64,000 nucleotides of DNA, from the IMG/VR virus record IMGVR_UViG_3300042695_002264, positions 106,519-170,518 of that record, one strand, 5' to 3'. Source of the DNA: a virus. Shown piece after piece: positions 53,862 to 63,173 of this stretch (the first letter of the stretch is position 1; each line of letters opens with the position of its first letter). The notes beneath the pieces were generated by a model that was given only the letters and a program-made list of their open reading frames with translations, was not told the DNA's origin and searched no databases. Position numbers and translations under genes: made by a program.

Positions 53862-56372
53862 ATGGCAAGCGTTTTTTCAATTGAGAGTATCAACCTAAAT
53901 GGCGATATATTAACCGCAAATAATGGCAGTTTATATATTAACAATAATTTAGTAAAAAATACATCTGGAATACAACTTTCAGATAGATTTTTTATAAAAG
54001 GCTATGCTCCGATATCATTTTACTCCAAATGGCCACAGCAAGGAGATTATTTAAATGAAACGTATTTGAATGATTTTTTTATGGCTACTGGAATGCTTGT
54101 AACATGCAGCCAGCCAAGTACCGGAAATCAAATATTTTGGGGTGGATTTTATCAACGCCCAGCATCATCATCAATAGATACAACTGTATTTGCAAACTTT
54201 GAATTACAACCAAAGCAAATCATACAGCATAACCCTATAAATTATAAAATTGAACGTGACAGAATTATAGGGCTAAATATATATAATGCACCCGAAGATA
54301 TGCGCTCTATCTCAATTCATTTGTTGGGATATTTTCCAGCAGCAGCTCATTTTGATAGGATGCCTAAGCAAATTAATTTTTATGCAAAAAATGCTCCTAT
54401 CTATGGAGACAGTATTCATGAAGAATATTCTCAATGGGATTCGCTATATACTGGTGTTGGAATATACTGCTCAACGACTGGAATTGACAAATTAACATAC
54501 ACCCAACTAATAACTGGATATATTAGTGGCGTAGCTCAAAATGAACCATTATATGTATTATCTAAAAGTTTAGCAAAACAAAAATGCGACCCATGCGATC
54601 CAGATATGGATTTTTCATCATGGAGTGGTTATTATTTAAATGAAAATAAAATAAATTTTCCAACAGGAAATAATTTTTCTGGACTATCTGGGCAAAATGG
54701 ATTTTCCAACACTTCTGGCTTTTCATATACAGGATTTCAAATATTAAACAATCAAACAATATTAAATGGAATATATAGCGGCTACGGAGATTCACTATTT
54801 GGATCTGGGGAAATGTTGCAAAGTATAGGATGGAGAAGTGGGGCTTTTATAGAGCCAATATCTGGATTTGTAAGCGGCTATACTGATCAATACGGCACAT
54901 TCAAACGCCTTTCCATTATTACCACTGGAGTTTCCGGCTCTGGGATAGATACTGGAATATTTAGGCTAGACTTAACTGGGTTTGTAATTGGATCAAGTGG
55001 TTACTTTATTAATGGTAAAAAATATTTTTTTCCATCAGATAGGCCAATTTCTTATAATATAGTTGGTTTCATGAGTGGCTATATGGATTCTATCGGTCGA
55101 TTTTCAGGTTTTCAAAATCTAAATATCATATCAGGATCAAGTGGATATTTTATAAATACACCATCCGATTATGTGCAAGTATTTTTTCCTACTGGAAACT
55201 CTTTCAATAACTTTATTGGTATGTATGGAATTTATACTGGTAGCGGATACTCATCATATCATACTGGATTTTCATTTCCTCTTGGAAGTGGATTTTCTGG
55301 AATTGACGGGCTGACATCGAATACTTATGGCATTATGACTGGCATAATTGGAGCAGCAAACATTTTCATTCCATTTTCTGGATTTTCTGGACGACCAAAT
55401 GTTGATATTGGTTTGGGCTTTGATTATAGCGGATTGCGAGGAGATTTATACAAGACTTCATTTTCTGGACAAAGCTATGATGGTTTTGGATATACTGGTC
55501 AATTAATTTCTATATTTGGAAAAAGAAATGTTTCTGGGAGGCAAGACATAACTGGCTTTGTTAGAACTGATGCAAAAATAAATTTTATACCCACAGCATC
55601 TTCACCAACAGTTTCTGGCATAAGTGGATACTATTTGGACAATAATATATATAGATTTCCAATAGGCCCATTCTATCCGCCATATTATGAATTTCCAAAA
55701 TTTGATGATAACCCTGCATTTACAAAGTACGGAAATAGTTATAGTGGATTCTATCCATTTGAAAGCGGGTTCAGCGGTTTTGGAGTTACTGGAATTAGAA
55801 AAGAATATATAATTGGGTTTATAAGTGGATACAAGGATGTATTTGAACAATTTTTCCAATTTACAGGACCAAGTGGCAGTAGCGGATTTATAACTGGAAG
55901 TCAAAAATTTTTCTTTCCATCCGGTTCGCAATTTTCTGGATTTTCTGGATTTTCTGGATTTGATAATAATTTAGGATTTTTATATTCAGGCTTTAGCTCA
56001 AATCCTTATAGAAATGAAAATTTTATTGGAGATATTTATTCCACATCTGGATCTGGAATAATCACTGGAATTGTTGGTTGGAGAAATGTTGAGTTTGTTA
56101 CAAAAGAATATGGTACTGGAATAATGACAGGCTTTATTGGTAGTAGAAATGCCCCATACTCTGGCATATTGACTGGAAATTTTTACCATAAAGATAAATT
56201 TAGCAATAAAATAATTGGACCAAAATTTGGTTTAAATACTGGACAATTATATAATGAATCATTTGGTATTGGATTTAAAGTTCCTTATGGAAATAGGGTA
56301 GGAATTGATTTGTACAATCCACTATCTGGAATATCAGACATAAATATAACTATGTTTGGTTACTATGAATAA
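53862..56372 (+). CDS. Giant fibre protein with SG-rich repeat modules
   Basis: 836 residues. Residues about 45-165 match the module seen in 37672-39111 (IFWGGFYQRPASSSIDTTVF; RIIGLNIYNAPEDMRSISIH). From about 205 on, at least four modules follow, each opening G-F/Y-x-S-G-Y (ITGYISGVAQN, GFVSGYTDQYG, GFMSGYMDSIG, GFISGYKDVFE), with S-G-Y-F/Y strands, F-P-T/S-G-N/S, F-S-G-F-S-G runs and I-I-G-x-R-N-V. The C-terminus returns to VGIDLYNPLSGISDINITMF. A repetitive, Gly/Ser/Phe-rich shaft capped by adhesion domains is typical of long fibres. Confidence 0.6.
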   Translation: MASVFSIESINLNGDILTANNGSLYINNNLVKNTSGIQLSDRFFIKGYAPISFYSKWPQQGDYLNETYLNDFFMATGMLVTCSQPSTGNQIFWGGFYQRPASSSIDTTVFANFELQPKQIIQHNPINYKIERDRIIGLNIYNAPEDMRSISIHLLGYFPAAAHFDRMPKQINFYAKNAPIYGDSIHEEYSQWDSLYTGVGIYCSTTGIDKLTYTQLITGYISGVAQNEPLYVLSKSLAKQKCDPCDPDMDFSSWSGYYLNENKINFPTGNNFSGLSGQNGFSNTSGFSYTGFQILNNQTILNGIYSGYGDSLFGSGEMLQSIGWRSGAFIEPISGFVSGYTDQYGTFKRLSIITTGVSGSGIDTGIFRLDLTGFVIGSSGYFINGKKYFFPSDRPISYNIVGFMSGYMDSIGRFSGFQNLNIISGSSGYFINTPSDYVQVFFPTGNSFNNFIGMYGIYTGSGYSSYHTGFSFPLGSGFSGIDGLTSNTYGIMTGIIGAANIFIPFSGFSGRPNVDIGLGFDYSGLRGDLYKTSFSGQSYDGFGYTGQLISIFGKRNVSGRQDITGFVRTDAKINFIPTASSPTVSGISGYYLDNNIYRFPIGPFYPPYYEFPKFDDNPAFTKYGNSYSGFYPFESGFSGFGVTGIRKEYIIGFISGYKDVFEQFFQFTGPSGSSGFITGSQKFFFPSGSQFSGFSGFSGFDNNLGFLYSGFSSNPYRNENFIGDIYSTSGSGIITGIVGWRNVEFVTKEYGTGIMTGFIGSRNAPYSGILTGNFYHKDKFSNKIIGPKFGLNTGQLYNESFGIGFKVPYGNRVGIDLYNPLSGISDINITMFGYYE

Positions 56373-56378
56373 TATGTT

Positions 56379-59300
56379 ATGCTATTTGAAGACATAAAGC
56401 ATCCACTTGTTAGCGATTTTTTAACTAGAATCAGTGGGTCTGGCTATACATATTTAAATACTGAGTCTTCTAGTAGAATAAATGATTTTGTTAAATATTT
56501 GGGATCCATCACTGCAGATAATGGTGACGATTTTGCTTTTTATCCCCTAAGGCAAGCGCAAAATATAGGAATAGGAAATCAGATATTTGGCATTGGATAT
56601 ATGGCATCTGGCACAAATATTGTTTTTCCCCAAAATATAAACTGGACAGAGTCTGGCATTTTACTAAATAGCATTAAAAATTGTGGTATTTTAAATTTTT
56701 CTGGCAAATTAAAAGATTCAAAATTTCAATTTAGAAAAAATGAAACTTCTATCTTTTATTTTTTAAAACATAATAGGCCTAAATATGAAACATCGTTATA
56801 TAGGGATGGACAAGTATGTCCATATTTTTGGTTCGATGATTCCTTAGATAATTTTGGCGTAATTGCTCCAGAATTTTCTACCAGCGATTTTAGAACAACC
56901 GGGACAACATACCTTTATGACGAAATATATGGTGGAGATAAAAAGGGCTACCAGATTGATTTTTCATCAGATGATCCAACAAAATATAATGTGTTTAATT
57001 CTAATACTGGAAGGGCGATAGGCACTGGTATAGCTCCATATGTACCACCAGCAGTTTCATTTTATGAAATGGACAATAATGAAAATAAATTTGTATGTAT
57101 TAACGCAGTAATACGAGAAAGCCAATATTCTATTAGATCATTTTTTGGCCGCGATTATAGAAGTTTAACTGGAAATTTTCCAAATCCATATCAATCTATT
57201 GAAGTTACTGATCCAAAAACTCAAGAAGTTTATATTGATAATTTTTTTCCAAGAAGAATGGTAATTGGCGCTGGCGTAAGAAACAAAAGCGCAGCTGGCT
57301 ATGATTTGGATGGCACAGATCATATATGTGCTGGAATTTTAATATTAAGAGGCGACTATAGCAATAAATCAAAAGATATTGCCGAAAATATGGCTGAGGC
57401 TATTGGTATAAAAATTCGCCCTCCTAAAAATTTGGATACAACATTTGCTTTTGGAAATATATTAAATGATAGATTTGCCTGTAGCGGATATATAGCATCA
57501 ATCAATTATTATGATTATACAAGTCCAGTTTTATACAAAACATATAGCGACTATTATGATATTGTAAACTTTACAGCTTCAATATACAGCGGATCATACA
57601 TTGACTATGGCCAATGGACATATAATGTGGTCAATAGCGTTACTGGAGAATTAAGATCGCCACAAATCGGTGATACAATTAATAATGATAGCAATATAAC
57701 TGGAATAGTAAATTTAATTGGCTTCCAAAATGGCATAACAGCTCCGTTTGGTGCATTTTATAATCAAGGAGTAATAGGTTTTGTTAGTGGATATGCTACA
57801 AAAATAAATAACGAATTTATCTTTAACAGATTCACAGAGCAGACAGAAAGTGGAGCGAGCGGTTTTTATAGATCAAATATCAGCGGTATAGCAACGGGGC
57901 AAATTTTCTTTCCACCAATAAGAAAAATATTTCAAGAATTAATTACTGGATATGTTAGTGGCATTAAAGACTCAGATAGTTTATTTACTCCCTTTGATTC
58001 TAGCTCCAACCTATATTCTAGTGGATATTATTATGGTGATCAAGTATATGCATACCCACAAATTGGCATTATACCGCAAAAAATAACTGGCTATATTAGC
58101 GGATTTTTATCTGAAAACGGAATATTCTCAGAATTTGATAAAAATTATTTGGATAGTTCTAGTGGATATTTTTATAGCGAAAATTCATACGAATTCTTGC
58201 CTAAAAAAACTATTACTAATTCTCCCGTAACAGGATTTTTAGTTGGAATGAAAAGCGGAGATTATTTTTCCGGATACTATCAAAATACACCAACTGACGG
58301 CTTGTACAGTGGATTTTTTATAGATAATGATTTTTCTAACCCAGCAGAAATAGAACCAGTTATTGAAATATATTTTCCAACAGGCTCTGGGTTGTTTTCT
58401 GGATTTAGCGGCATGTCCGGAATAGATGAGCGTCTTGGCTTTAATTTTACAGGATTTTTTCAGAACATATTTGATATAAATGGTGATCCGATTTTGGATG
58501 AGAGCGGAAATGCAATCATACTGTCATTTGATGGAAGTAGTGGATTTATTGATATTGGTGCTGGGCCATTTCCAAACACAAGAACAGCTTCATGCACCGG
58601 AATTATAGGGTCAAAGAATGTTTTAAATTTTTCTGGAAGTTTTGATGGCTTTAATAATATAGAAGTACCAGATATAAATTATGGATCTTCATATAGTGGA
58701 TTTTTCATTGAATCTAGTGGGTTTGTCGGTACAGGAAATTTTGGAAGTGGAATGTTTACAGGATTTATTGGATCTATAAATATACTTGAATACATCAACT
58801 TAACAGGATTTCAAGATAACTTAGATTTTCTTGCCGGAGGATTATTTACAGGATTTTCGTTTCCGCTTGGGTCTGGTTTTAGTGGATTATATGATAATCT
58901 TTCTGGAACTGGAATACAAACAGGATTTATTGGATCAAGATATTATCTTATGGAATCTGGATCTTTTTCTGGATTTTCTGGCTTTTCAGGATTTTCTGAT
59001 GCATTTTTAAATGAAATAAATATTGATTTTTCTTTTCAAAATGGAAGTGGATTTTCTGGACTATATTTTCAAGATTCTGGCTACGGTGTTATCTCTGGAT
59101 TAATTACTACCGGAAAATCTCCATTGCTATTTGGGGATCCATTATATTTCGTTCCTTCTATATTGGCAATATCATATGGTGGCAATTTTACGCAATTCAT
59201 AACTGGTGACTTTATTTTTACTGGCGTTATTCCAGATATTACTGGTATTAGATATTTATCTGGTGCTGTATTTACCTATGCAATTAATACAGGATCATTA

Positions 59301-60164
59301 ATAACTGGAGACATTTTTGTAACAGGAACGCACCCAGAAATAACCTCATTAAACTACTTTGCTACTACAGGCGAAGATATTATATTGTCTGGCTTTGATG
59401 GCAATGCACTTTCATATATATTTAGATTGGAAGCATATGAGGGGCAAAAGCTTGAAAGTGGAGTAAGGGTAGAAATTAATAAATTTATATCAGGATTAAA
59501 AACTGATGGTATATGGGATAGTATTACAGATTGCTGTTTGATGGCTGGACCAAGAACATTTTCTGGAGCTTTTGTTCCATTAAAAGGAAATAGCGGTATT
59601 GGTTATAACTTTATTAGTAGTGATTATAATCGCGCTAGCGGTTTAATTGGTGATGCATCATCAAAATATGTTGATTCTAATCGAAGCTTAAACATAGAAC
59701 CTTCAGGAAACCAACACTTGGCAGTTTATATAACTAAAACTGGATCGCCATCATTTAATCAGTACTATATCGGCGCTGGTGTTCAAAACGTAACTGGATC
59801 AAGCGCTATTTATGCTAGCGGTGCAGGTGCGCTTTTCCAAAAATCTAGAGCAAGTGGAATAGCTAATTATCAAAATTTTGGACCATCCACGGGCTTCATG
59901 GCGGTCTCAAGATTTAGCACGGGTATTTGGGCTGCAAGAAATACATATATATCAGAAACAGCCTTTGTTTATGTAGAAAGTGGGGCGCAACCAGCGAATG
60001 TGTATGTTTTTGCCAATAATAATACTGGCATTGGGGCTGGTATGCCAGAGGGTTATAGCGATGCAAGAATTGCCATTTATTCTATCGGCACGAATATTAA
60101 TATATTATCAAATTATGAAAATAGAGTTATTTCATACCTTAGTGGTATTAAGAAATATGTTTAA
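56379..60164 (+). CDS. Giant fibre/adhesin with SG-rich repeat modules
   Basis: 1261 residues, second-longest protein in the window. The N-terminal 400 residues form a globular part (HPLVSDFLTRISGSGYTYLN, later AGILILRGDYSNKSKDIAEN). Residues about 465-900 hold modules of the same type as the preceding gene: VIGFVSGYATK, ITGYVSGIKDS, ITGYISGFLSE, VTGFLVGMKSG, and TGIIGSKNVLNFSG, FIGSINILEY, SFSGFSGFSGFSD. The last 250 residues form another globular domain ending ARIAIYSIGTNINILSNYEN, like the concanavalin ends of its neighbours. Likely the main receptor-binding fibre. Confidence 0.6.
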   Translation: MLFEDIKHPLVSDFLTRISGSGYTYLNTESSSRINDFVKYLGSITADNGDDFAFYPLRQAQNIGIGNQIFGIGYMASGTNIVFPQNINWTESGILLNSIKNCGILNFSGKLKDSKFQFRKNETSIFYFLKHNRPKYETSLYRDGQVCPYFWFDDSLDNFGVIAPEFSTSDFRTTGTTYLYDEIYGGDKKGYQIDFSSDDPTKYNVFNSNTGRAIGTGIAPYVPPAVSFYEMDNNENKFVCINAVIRESQYSIRSFFGRDYRSLTGNFPNPYQSIEVTDPKTQEVYIDNFFPRRMVIGAGVRNKSAAGYDLDGTDHICAGILILRGDYSNKSKDIAENMAEAIGIKIRPPKNLDTTFAFGNILNDRFACSGYIASINYYDYTSPVLYKTYSDYYDIVNFTASIYSGSYIDYGQWTYNVVNSVTGELRSPQIGDTINNDSNITGIVNLIGFQNGITAPFGAFYNQGVIGFVSGYATKINNEFIFNRFTEQTESGASGFYRSNISGIATGQIFFPPIRKIFQELITGYVSGIKDSDSLFTPFDSSSNLYSSGYYYGDQVYAYPQIGIIPQKITGYISGFLSENGIFSEFDKNYLDSSSGYFYSENSYEFLPKKTITNSPVTGFLVGMKSGDYFSGYYQNTPTDGLYSGFFIDNDFSNPAEIEPVIEIYFPTGSGLFSGFSGMSGIDERLGFNFTGFFQNIFDINGDPILDESGNAIILSFDGSSGFIDIGAGPFPNTRTASCTGIIGSKNVLNFSGSFDGFNNIEVPDINYGSSYSGFFIESSGFVGTGNFGSGMFTGFIGSINILEYINLTGFQDNLDFLAGGLFTGFSFPLGSGFSGLYDNLSGTGIQTGFIGSRYYLMESGSFSGFSGFSGFSDAFLNEINIDFSFQNGSGFSGLYFQDSGYGVISGLITTGKSPLLFGDPLYFVPSILAISYGGNFTQFITGDFIFTGVIPDITGIRYLSGAVFTYAINTGSLITGDIFVTGTHPEITSLNYFATTGEDIILSGFDGNALSYIFRLEAYEGQKLESGVRVEINKFISGLKTDGIWDSITDCCLMAGPRTFSGAFVPLKGNSGIGYNFISSDYNRASGLIGDASSKYVDSNRSLNIEPSGNQHLAVYITKTGSPSFNQYYIGAGVQNVTGSSAIYASGAGALFQKSRASGIANYQNFGPSTGFMAVSRFSTGIWAARNTYISETAFVYVESGAQPANVYVFANNNTGIGAGMPEGYSDARIAIYSIGTNINILSNYENRVISYLSGIKKYV

Positions 60165-60231
60165 TTATTAATTAATAAAAAATTAAATTTTACAATATTA
60201 GAAATGTATATATAATAAGGGAAATAAAGTT

Positions 60232-61527
60232 ATGCCTCTAAATATTTTAAAAAAACGCCATATCGAAACAGAAATTGAGAATAACACTCATGTAGATGGT
60301 GAATGGAAAGTTGAGATTGTATGCCAAAATGGTGAAATTAAAAAGCCTCTTGGAGATAAATGGCGAAAAAACTTAATTCAAGATAGAGGATTGAATATAT
60401 TCAATGGCACGTATGGAAGTTTTAGCAGCAATGCTAATGCGAATACTAATTCAATATCAGCCTTTATAAGTTCGGCATATTTTGGAAATAGCAGTGCTGA
60501 TCCGTTTGCTACAGATAAAACATTTTTAACTAGCACAAACAATAATATATACTATACAAGAAGAAACACTCTAAACGTACCAGAAAATACAAATCCAAAC
60601 AGCGATGATTTAGTAACGGGGTCACGAACTTTTACAAAAGTATGGGATTTTGCATCTCTGGCTGCTGGCGAAACGCGCGATGTTAGAGAAATAGTGATTG
60701 CGGCCAATACTTATGATGGTTTTAATAATTCTACCGATCAAAGCAAGGGGACCCAAGGAACATTTACAACAAACATACCAGTAATTTCGCGCTTTATTCT
60801 TCCATCAACAGTAACTCTAACTGAATTTCAATTTTTAAGACTTTACTATTCAATAAAAGTAACAGTTCCAGCAATAGTTACGCCAGTTCCGATTACATTG
60901 TCAAATAACGGTTTTGATGGAACTGGTCAATTAAAATTAATAGGCCTATGGTCTAGTATATTTTCTGGAAATGGCCACTTATGGCAGCGCAGAAACTTTG
61001 GCACTTTGATTAACGTAGTTTCAACTCCACATACGCCATGGTCGCTAATCGGAAGAGATGGAATGGCAGCTTTACCGCTTAAAGGCAATTCAAATCCAAA
61101 TTTAAATTTTAATTTTCCAGCAGTTGGTGCTGATTTTTCAATATCGTATGCAAATGCGTTATATGATGCAACACAAACTGTACTCCATACTTCACCAGGC
61201 TGCTCTGTTAGTCCATCGTCAGCAGTTCAACAAACGGTTGTAAACCAGTCTGTGTCAAGAGAGGCTACTATGCTGTTTCAAGCAAATAACCCAAGCGTGA
61301 ATAGCCCACTTGCTGGATTTGTTTTCCTTCCTCGCGGTGAAGGCAATAATTTTACGGGAGGATCGACTCCAACTTTTACCGAAGCTCTTACTACAGATAC
61401 TGCTCTTGGAAGATACATGTGGTACTGGAGGTTCACAGACCCAACATTTACAAATCCAAGATCTGTAATTAAAGATGTCAACTATGGCCTTGTGGTTAAT
61501 TTGCGGCAAACAATTGCAAGAGGCTAA
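60232..61527 (+). CDS. Fibre/adhesion protein, paralogue family A
   Basis: 431 residues. It shares the family A opening (DGEWKVEIVCQNGEIKKPLG, then KNLIQDRGLNIFNG) and later FLRLYYSIKVTVPAIVTPVP and DGTGQLKLIGLWSSIF with 49835-50953 and 50954-52990, but lacks the SG insert. A 67-bp leader precedes it, with ATAAGGG 11 nt before the ATG, a better ribosome site than in most neighbours. It is the last gene of the fibre operon and ends exactly at the base before the stop of the opposing phosphoesterase gene. Confidence 0.55.
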   Translation: MPLNILKKRHIETEIENNTHVDGEWKVEIVCQNGEIKKPLGDKWRKNLIQDRGLNIFNGTYGSFSSNANANTNSISAFISSAYFGNSSADPFATDKTFLTSTNNNIYYTRRNTLNVPENTNPNSDDLVTGSRTFTKVWDFASLAAGETRDVREIVIAANTYDGFNNSTDQSKGTQGTFTTNIPVISRFILPSTVTLTEFQFLRLYYSIKVTVPAIVTPVPITLSNNGFDGTGQLKLIGLWSSIFSGNGHLWQRRNFGTLINVVSTPHTPWSLIGRDGMAALPLKGNSNPNLNFNFPAVGADFSISYANALYDATQTVLHTSPGCSVSPSSAVQQTVVNQSVSREATMLFQANNPSVNSPLAGFVFLPRGEGNNFTGGSTPTFTEALTTDTALGRYMWYWRFTDPTFTNPRSVIKDVNYGLVVNLRQTIARG

Positions 61528-62193
61528 TTATTTATCTAAAAATTTTAGTTTGATTTTGCCATTACTGTCTATTAATGCATAGCTAACTGGTAGGTCGCAT
61601 TGGGAGCCCAAGTTAACGCATTCAACCCAATCCACAGTTTTGTGTTCGGGCATATGGGTGTGGCCAAACACCACAGTACTGCATCCTAGATCGCGGCCAT
61701 GATGTGCAACCCGGCGCAACACTCTTTCAGCCGAAGAACGCCACGTTTTTATTTTTCGCTTGAGCTTGCGGGTGAATTTTTGCCCCTTGTCAATTTTTTG
61801 CAAGAAATAATATATTCCAGATGCTATTTCAGTGAGTACTGGCCGCATTTTAATAATATAATCCCAACGATCACCGTGGACAAAATAGAAACGCTTTCCA
61901 TTAATAACCTCAATGTGTTCGTGTTTAAAATCAAAACCTAATAGCGCACTAACAGTATCCAGATCGCGGTCATGATTACCCTTAATAAAAATGCATTTTT
62001 TATTTTTTGATAGTTTGCGCAATAATGATAATACTTTCCACTGACGTTTGCATAAACGATGAATATTGTACGAATCCAGCAAATCTCCACATATTATTAA
62101 ACTATCATACGTTTCCTCTTCAAGTATTTTTAAAACTAAATCTGCTTGGCATACAGGGCTGCCAAGATGTATGTCTGAAAGGCACAGTATCAT
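61528..62193 (-). CDS. Calcineurin-like phosphoesterase, LpxH-like
   Basis: 221 residues. All metallophosphoesterase blocks are present: SDIHLG (6-11), GDLLD (36-40), GNHDRD (72-77), HGDRWD (106-111) and VFGHTHMPEH near 175-184. Order and length fit UDP-2,3-diacylglucosamine pyrophosphatase (LpxH) and its relatives, which make lipid X in lipid A synthesis; nucleotide phosphodiesterase activity is also possible. It is a lone leftward gene facing the fibre operon, with a GTAATAAATAA stretch upstream. A role in changing host lipid A is inference. Confidence 0.75.
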   Translation of the reverse strand: MILCLSDIHLGSPVCQADLVLKILEEETYDSLIICGDLLDSYNIHRLCKRQWKVLSLLRKLSKNKKCIFIKGNHDRDLDTVSALLGFDFKHEHIEVINGKRFYFVHGDRWDYIIKMRPVLTEIASGIYYFLQKIDKGQKFTRKLKRKIKTWRSSAERVLRRVAHHGRDLGCSTVVFGHTHMPEHKTVDWVECVNLGSQCDLPVSYALIDSNGKIKLKFLDK

Positions 62194-62295
62194 AATGTTT
62201 TATATTATTTTTTTTATTTATTACTTTTTTACCTCACTTGATTACACTCTTCAATCATTTATAGCATATTACAATATAGAAACAAACAGTCCATG

Positions 62296-62319
62296 TATTT
62301 TTAATTCTTTTTTATTATA
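62296..62319 (+). repeat. 24-bp direct repeat, copy 1
   Basis: TATTTTTAATTC followed by TTTTTTATTATA; identical to copy 2 at 62378-62401, 82 bp away. Similar but not identical bases continue downstream (TATATG...TGAT). Confidence 0.7.
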
Positions 62320-62377
62320 ATATATGCTGATATTTACAAAGATCGATATATACCAGTCTATTAATAAAGCCATCCTT

Positions 62378-62401
62378 TATTTTTAATTCTTTTTTATTAT
62401 A
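62378..62401 (+). repeat. 24-bp direct repeat, copy 2
   Basis: Second identical copy. Could be an operator pair or replication-related iteron; two copies are too few to decide. Confidence 0.7.
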
Positions 62402-62590
62402 TATGGGTTGATTTTATTGGCGTTAGGATACCCTAACCACCCTGATAAGTAAAAGAAGGATAGATTTAAAAGTTGTAGAGTTTTAAAAATAGGCCCTAGC
62501 GACCAAAAGCTCAAACGCTTGTATGAATTTTTTTCAAAAATAGGGGGTACTTGTCAACAAAAAAAAGTTTTAAAAAAGATAAAAAATCCC

Positions 62591-62618
62591 TTGCTTTCTC
62601 GGTGATCTGTGGTAGAGT
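62591..62618 (+). promoter_or_regulatory. Leaderless promoter P1
   Basis: TTGCTT (62591-62596), 16-bp spacer, TAGAGT (62613-62618), then 6 nt to the ATG at 62625. Preceded by an A-rich tract (UP-element-like) and the shared ATCCC before the -35. Confidence 0.8.
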
Positions 62619-62624
62619 GTAGAC

Positions 62625-62810
62625 ATGAAGAAGAAATACTACACCAGCACAGAGATCCTTGAGTATGCGAATAAGAACAACGCAGCTTGCATCTCTGCAT
62701 CTGTGAGCCTGCGAGTGTTCCGCTACTGGACTAGCAAAGGTCAATACGAAGTGAAGTTCTACAGGGTAGAGCCTTGCGTGTGGGAGAAAAAAATCGTAAA
62801 AAAACCCTAA
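62625..62810 (+). CDS. Small early-type protein, unknown
   Basis: 61 residues, basic (MKKKYYTSTEILEYANKNNA ... VWEKKIVKKP). STEILEYANKNN looks like the start of a small helix-turn-helix of MerR/excisionase type, followed by a strand with RYWTSKGQYEVKFYRVEP; this reading is tentative. Expected transcript starts at or next to the ATG, so no ribosome site is needed and none is seen. First of four similarly organised genes. Confidence 0.55.
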   Translation: MKKKYYTSTEILEYANKNNAACISASVSLRVFRYWTSKGQYEVKFYRVEPCVWEKKIVKKP

Positions 62811-62817
62811 AGATCCC

Positions 62818-62845
62818 TTGACTTTAATGACAGCTCTGATAGATT
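62818..62845 (+). promoter_or_regulatory. Leaderless promoter P2
   Basis: TTGACT (62818-62823), 16-bp spacer, TAGATT (62840-62845), then 6 nt to the ATG at 62852. Same ATCCC before the -35 box. Confidence 0.8.
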
Positions 62846-62851
62846 AAATAC

Positions 62852-63082
62852 ATGAATACATTCGAAGACTACATCAAACACAACGGCAAAGAATACTACC
62901 TCTGCACAGAGTATGCGTTCGATCACACTGATCAGTTGCAACTCTCTGGCTTTGTCTTGACTGATGAAGACGGCGAAGACATCTCGCAAGATGACTTCGA
63001 AGCGAACAAGGATCTTTACGATCATGTCTGCATGGTTCTTGCTAACGAAGATGCTACCTGCTACGGCGGCGCACCTTGCTAA
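62852..63082 (+). CDS. Small acidic early-type protein, unknown
   Basis: 76 residues, strongly acidic (TDEDGEDISQDDFEANKD). It has a YYLCTEYAFDHTDQLQLSGF strand region and ends DATCYGGAPC, with four cysteines in all. Acidic small early proteins are often inhibitors of host enzymes or defence systems, but nothing in the sequence proves that here. It has its own leaderless promoter. Confidence 0.5.
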   Translation: MNTFEDYIKHNGKEYYLCTEYAFDHTDQLQLSGFVLTDEDGEDISQDDFEANKDLYDHVCMVLANEDATCYGGAPC

Positions 63083-63086
63083 CACT

Positions 63087-63173
63087 ATGACACACATCAT
63101 TATGACATACATTGCAGAGGCGCTTGCCGTGGTGCTTATCCTCCTGCTTGGCGTTGCGATTCTCTCGATCTAA
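63087..63173 (+). CDS. Very small single-pass membrane peptide
   Basis: 28 residues, MTHIIMTYIAEALAVVLILL and LGVAILSI. The stretch from about 8 to 28 is hydrophobic enough to span the membrane. It starts 4 nt after the stop of the acidic gene, so it could be made from the same transcript by reinitiation. Its stop codon is the first triplet of the left 25-bp palindrome. No ribosome site is visible, so whether it is translated is uncertain. Confidence 0.35.
   Translation: MTHIIMTYIAEALAVVLILLLGVAILSI

Larger units (their letters stand above)
62194..62624. other. Non-coding AT-rich intergenic region
   Basis: 431 bp without a credible gene. It contains the leftward promoter region of the phosphoesterase gene, a 24-bp direct repeat, a GTTAGG-ATAC-CCTAAC inverted repeat at 62422-62437, a poly-A/T tract (AAAAAAGATAAAAAA type) and, at its right end, the first of the four leaderless promoters. 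Confidence 0.6.
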
